Positions 6,098 through 7,462 of a stretch of 7,462 nt of DNA are shown here, one piece after another (position 1 is the first letter of the stretch; each line of letters starts with the position of its first letter). A program made the position numbers and the translations under genes. Source of the DNA: CAIMDX01 sp041652155 (GTDB lineage: Bacteria; Patescibacteriota; Minisyncoccia; Minisyncoccales; JAQTVQ01); contig JBAZHV010000027.1 of the NCBI GenBank assembly GCA_041652155.1, positions 1-7,462 on the forward strand, in the 5' to 3' direction. The notes under the pieces are model-generated. The model did not search any database. It was not told the DNA's origin and saw nothing but the letters and a program-made list of their open reading frames with translations.

Positions 6098-6212
6098 GTC
6101 CTGCTGATTTTGTACTGCTTATTTTTTCAATTCTTCAAATAATGCCGTTTAGAATTCATTCTTTAAGACTGATGCAATACAAGAACTTCAAGAAGTACAA
6201 AATCAGAAGGAC
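6098..6212. repeat. 23-bp imperfect inverted repeat, 69-base spacer
   Basis: Positions 6190-6212 and the reverse complement of 6098-6120 agree at 21 of 23 bases, including a 13-base exact core AGTACAAAATCAG. It could form the main stem of an RNA, or be the ends of a small mobile element. No target-site duplication is obvious. Confidence 0.65.
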
Positions 6213-6229
6213 TAGCGAACGAAGAAAAT

Positions 6230-6254
6230 AAAAACCCCTTTCGAGTGGGGCCTT
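6230..6254 (-). terminator. Possible early terminator in the candidate RNA
   Basis: On the minus strand AAGGCCCC (6247-6254) pairs with GGGGTTTT (6231-6238), with two G-U pairs, around an ACTCGAAA loop, followed by a T-rich tail. Weaker than the two mini-gene terminators. Confidence 0.45.
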
Positions 6255-6305
6255 GGTCGATATTTTTTTGAGATAAAATATAAAGCTCTTGCGCTCACTG
6301 TGTAT

Positions 6306-6334
6306 ACTATACCAAATCTCTATTTTCCTGTCAA
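6306..6334 (-). promoter_or_regulatory. Strong orphan sigma-70-type promoter
   Basis: The minus strand has a perfect -35 TTGACA (6329-6334), exactly 17 bases of spacer, and -10 TATAGT (6306-6311, five of six). This is the best promoter match in the window, with the start predicted at about 6299. No ORF follows it before murB, whose own promoter lies 270 bases downstream. Confidence 0.72.
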
Positions 6335-6369
6335 GCCCAACGCGGGCCGTATTCCAAACCAAGGGCAAA

Positions 6370-6412
6370 TACACGGGTCCGACCTGTGAAGAGCACAGCT
6401 CGGACCCGTGTA
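6370..6412. repeat. Long REP-like palindrome downstream of hpf
   Basis: TACACGGGTCCGA (6370-6382) and TCGGACCCGTGTA (6400-6412) form a perfect 13-bp stem. After one C/C mismatch, CTGTG (6384-6388) and CACAG (6394-6398) add 5 bp around an AAGAG loop. The core CGGGTCCGACC also occurs at 4936. It starts about 40 bases after the hpf stop and may stabilise or end that transcript, although there is no T run. Confidence 0.7.
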
Positions 6413-6454
6413 AGTTATAAGCTGATATCTAGATCAAATTATTTCTGCCGGCTC

Positions 6455-6805
6455 CTATCCCTCTCCTTCCTGCTTCTTTTTTTCCGAGCGCTTTTTTGCC
6501 TCCGGCTGGGTCATATATTTTTTGATCTGTTCTTCCATCTCTTCCCGCACCTCGATCATCGCGGCCCTTATCGTCCTTCCTTCCCCTTTGGCCCTTAAAT
6601 TTTTTCTCGGCAAGAACAATTGCGCGCTGGCGGAGAACGAGCTACCTTTGCGCAAACGGTCGGAAGATAAAGAAACTTTCAGCTCCATTTTTACCGGTTC
6701 GATATTCTGCAAAAATCTTTCCAGCTTTTCCATTTTCTGGCGGAAAAAATCTTCAAGCTCCGGTCTTAATAAAAACTCCTTATCGGGCCGAAAAATAATT
6801 TGCAT
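6455..6805 (-). CDS. hpf: Ribosome hibernation promoting factor, short form (HPF/RaiA family)
   Basis: 116 residues, matching the single-domain short HPF/YfiA type. These proteins bind the 30S decoding region and silence or pair ribosomes in starved or slow-growing cells. The sequence fits the beta-alpha-beta-beta-beta-alpha fold: strand MQIIFRP, helix about 14-34 (PELEDFFRQKMEKLERFLQN), strands at about 37-48 (VKMELKVSLSSD) and 54-72 (KGSSFSASAQLFLPRKNLRA), then the second helix about 78-98 (TIRAAMIEVREEMEEQIKKY). The last 18 residues are a Lys/Glu-rich tail (KKRSEKKKQEGEG). There is no long-form C-terminal dimerisation domain. The ATG at 6803-6805 is the only good start and has no Shine-Dalgarno sequence. 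The terminator of the 16-residue mini-gene ends 24 bases before it, and I see no separate promoter, so hpf may depend on read-through past that terminator. Confidence 0.85.
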   Translation of the reverse strand: MQIIFRPDKEFLLRPELEDFFRQKMEKLERFLQNIEPVKMELKVSLSSDRLRKGSSFSASAQLFLPRKNLRAKGEGRTIRAAMIEVREEMEEQIKKYMTQPEAKKRSEKKKQEGEG

Positions 6806-6829
6806 ATTTTTTTACAATTACGGTTTTTT

Positions 6830-6867
6830 AAAAAATCAACCTCCTTTTGTTCAGAGAGGAGGCTGAT
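6830..6867 (-). terminator. Intrinsic terminator of the 16-residue mini-gene, just upstream of hpf
   Basis: ATCAACCTCCT (6835-6845) pairs with AGGAGGCTGAT (6857-6867) over 11 bp. One pair is A/C on the plus strand but G-U in the minus-strand RNA, so the minus strand is the one transcribed. Six T follow. Its loop differs from that of the terminator at 4451 by one base, and one stem pair is exchanged (C-G there, T-A here). Confidence 0.85.
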
Positions 6868-6875
6868 CGAGAAAA

Positions 6876-6926
6876 CTATTTCTTGCCTTTTTTGGCAGTT
6901 TTTTTAGCTGTTTTTTTTGCGGCCAT
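6876..6926 (-). CDS. 16-residue Lys/Ala mini-protein, MAAKKTAKKTAKKGKK
   Basis: A 17-codon frame reads MAAKKTAKKTAKKGKK and stops with TAG; an in-frame TAA upstream rules out a longer start. Half of the residues are lysine in an A/T-K-K repeat, as in the 31-residue protein at 4506-4601. The region around it is a full transcription unit: TTGACA promoter at 7033, stem-loop leader at 6971-6993, the frame, and a terminator starting 9 bases after the stop. The two loci share leader, promoter and terminator, which argues that the reading frame is conserved for a reason despite its size. A nucleic-acid-binding or charge-neutralising peptide is a reasonable guess; it may also be a leader peptide whose translation affects the terminator in front of hpf. 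No Shine-Dalgarno sequence is present. Confidence 0.62.
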   Translation of the reverse strand: MAAKKTAKKTAKKGKK

Positions 6927-6970
6927 TTTATTTTTGATTTTAATATGTAATTAAAATTTTAAATATCGCT

Positions 6971-6993
6971 GCAAACAATCGACCGCTGTTTGC
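6971..6993 (-). promoter_or_regulatory. Leader stem-loop of the 16-residue mini-gene
   Basis: On the minus strand GCAAACAG pairs with TTGTTTGC (8 bp, last pair G-U) around the loop CGGTCGA. The ATG follows after 44 bases. Compared with 4644-4667, stem position 5 changes from G-C to A-U, position 6 from U-G to C-G and position 8 from G-C to G-U, so pairing is kept at every changed position. The loop GGTCG and the following CGATATTTAAA are conserved. Confidence 0.65.
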
Positions 6994-7010
6994 CAATTCT
7001 TCTTCCTTTC

Positions 7011-7038
7011 ATTTTCGACCATTGAGTGCATTTGTCAA
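7011..7038 (-). promoter_or_regulatory. Promoter of the 16-residue mini-gene (and perhaps hpf)
   Basis: TTGACA (7033-7038), a 16-base spacer, then GAAAAT (7011-7016) on the minus strand: the same layout as 4705-4732. Predicted start near 7004, about 11 bases before the leader stem. Confidence 0.6.
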
Positions 7039-7249
7039 TATGTGAAAAACTTTTTTACGGGCTCGGAAACAAACCCAACCGGTCGAAACGAAAATTTTTC
7101 CCGGCAGCCCGTCCTGATCCGGACAGCATGGGGAACGTAATTTCACAAACTGCAACGGACAGAGCGAACTCAACGCATAATTCTGCGGTCAAAAAAAGAA
7201 GACCGCATTTGATAAAAATACTTCGTTGATCGCAAAAACAAGCTCTCTC
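7039..7249. other. Gene-free stretch with two small inverted repeats
   Basis: I find no supported gene. It holds a 7-bp hairpin TGCGGTC/GACCGCA (7184-7190 and 7201-7207) with an A-rich loop, and a wider 7-bp inverted repeat ACGGGCT/AGCCCGT (7057-7063 and 7106-7112). Two frames of about 65 codons on opposite strands cover it (the minus one with a TTG start); neither resembles a protein I know. Confidence 0.45.
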
Positions 7250-7287
7250 CAAACAAAAACTTCCGGAGTTTCGGAAGTTTTTGTTTG
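7250..7287. terminator. Strong hairpin terminator, likely bidirectional, after the ATPase gene
   Basis: CAAACAAAAACTTCCG (7250-7265) and CGGAAGTTTTTGTTTG (7272-7287) form a perfect 16-bp stem with a 6-base loop. The GC part is at the tip and the outer arms are A-rich and T-rich, so either strand ends in a T-rich run. It lies about 45 bases after the ATPase stop. Confidence 0.7.
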
Positions 7288-7312
7288 CGTTTTCAGCCGC
7301 CAGCTTGGCGTG

Positions 7313-7335
7313 TTGAAAGGGTCTGGCCCTTTCAA
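7313..7335. repeat. REP-like palindrome over the ATPase stop codon
   Basis: TTGAAAGGG (7313-7321) and CCCTTTCAA (7327-7335) form a 9-bp stem around TCTGG. The centre GGGTCTGGCCC resembles the GGGTCCGACC cores at 4938 and 6376. It contains the stop codon at 7332-7334. A second small hairpin, CGCCA/TGGCG, lies at 7298-7310. Confidence 0.55.
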
Positions 7336-7462
7336 TTATTTAACCGATCGACTATATTCAAAGTCGTTATCGAGGAAAATGTCGCTTGAGGATATGAATT
7401 TTTAAATGGTACGGGCATTGACGCGCTTTCTTTCCATTTGCATTCATAGGCAGCGATTGTTT
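7332..7462 (-). CDS. C-terminal fragment of a probable DUF4143-type ATPase (5' end outside window)
   Basis: The minus-strand frame is open from the window edge to a TGA at 7332-7334, giving the last 42 residues. It begins TIAAYECKWKESASMPVPFK and ends in LNIVDRLNN. The pattern of a (F/Y)ExKW strand, a basic linker, P-x-x-F-x-x-x-YP and a final hydrophobic strand ending in N is typical of the C-terminal nuclease-like end of AAA ATPases annotated with DUF4143, which are common in CPR genomes and many anaerobes. The cellular role of that family is not well established. The assignment rests on a short tail only. A REP-like palindrome covers the stop codon, so the last residues may have been changed by its insertion. 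Two hairpins follow, the second a strong terminator. Confidence 0.6.
   Translation of the reverse strand, partial: TIAAYECKWKESASMPVPFKNSYPQATFSSITTLNIVDRLNN

Larger units (their letters stand above)
6058..6299 (-). ncRNA. Candidate structured non-coding RNA, about 240 nt
   Basis: A near-consensus promoter at 6306-6334 points into this gene-free stretch on the minus strand, and a terminator-like hairpin ends it at 6058. Between them lies a 23-base inverted repeat (21 of 23 paired) that would bring positions 6190-6212 and 6098-6120 together around a 69-base loop. No supported ORF fits the predicted start: the 72-codon frame at 6156-6374 would have to start upstream of the promoter. An earlier hairpin at 6231-6254 could stop the transcript after about 70 nt. 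I do not recognise tmRNA, SRP RNA, RNase P RNA or a tRNA here. A 6S-like role (long stem, promoter-driven, gene-free) is possible but speculative. Confidence 0.42.

Noticed and set aside
6058..6299. tmRNA, SRP RNA, RNase P RNA or tRNA in the gene-free transcript
   Set aside because: I see none of their hallmark sequences by eye (no tRNA-like CCA end with T loop, no SRP domain IV GGAAGCA-type loop, no RNase P GAGGAAAGTCC-type core).
6156..6374. 72-codon minus-strand frame between hpf and murB
   Set aside because: Its start lies upstream of the strong promoter, and it reads across the early G-C hairpin and into one arm of the inverted repeat. No recognisable protein features.
7026..7252. Two frames of about 65 codons on opposite strands (7026-7229 plus, 7055-7252 minus)
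   Set aside because: The minus one starts with TTG inside the terminator hairpin, the plus one starts inside the mini-gene promoter, and neither resembles a known protein.
1..7462. UGA recoded as glycine (SR1/Gracilibacteria code)
   Set aside because: TGA serves as a normal stop at 2565 and 7332, and frames are consistent with the standard bacterial code.

Overview
This window most likely comes from a Patescibacteria (CPR) genome of Parcubacteria type. That is inferred from gene content and style, not from a marker gene. The supporting signs are a tandem array of prepilin-like proteins carrying LamG lectin domains, a short hibernation factor, a compact MurB, lysine-rich mini-proteins, AT-rich intergenic repeats and start codons without Shine-Dalgarno sequences. 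TGA is used as a stop at 2565 and 7332, so the SR1/Gracilibacteria UGA-glycine code does not apply. Every supported gene is on the minus strand, so the window reads from right to left.

Right edge to centre (7462 to 4998): the C-terminal end of a DUF4143-type ATPase, a REP-like palindrome over its stop codon, and a strong hairpin terminator. A non-coding stretch follows, then a promoter, a leader hairpin, a 16-residue Lys/Ala peptide gene and its terminator. Next come a hibernation promoting factor (hpf), a long REP-like palindrome, an orphan near-consensus promoter that drives a probable structured RNA, and murB with its own promoter.

Centre (4997 to 4440): an AT-rich inverted repeat and another small palindrome, then a second copy of the promoter, leader hairpin, Lys-rich peptide and terminator module. 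This peptide has 31 residues. The two modules are clearly paralogous: they share promoter layout, a stem-loop with compensatory base changes and a GGTCG loop, similar spacing to the start codon, and terminators with a near-identical loop. They are the strongest candidate here for something undescribed.

Left half (4383 to 1): five consecutive prepilin-like/LamG genes. Each start codon is nested inside the conserved 3' end of the gene before it, so they probably form one translationally coupled operon. N-terminal and C-terminal segments are conserved and the lectin domains diverge. Shared blocks switch partner from one gene to the next, which suggests recombination within the array. The third gene from the left (1750-2556) has lost part of its prepilin leader and its in-frame ATG.
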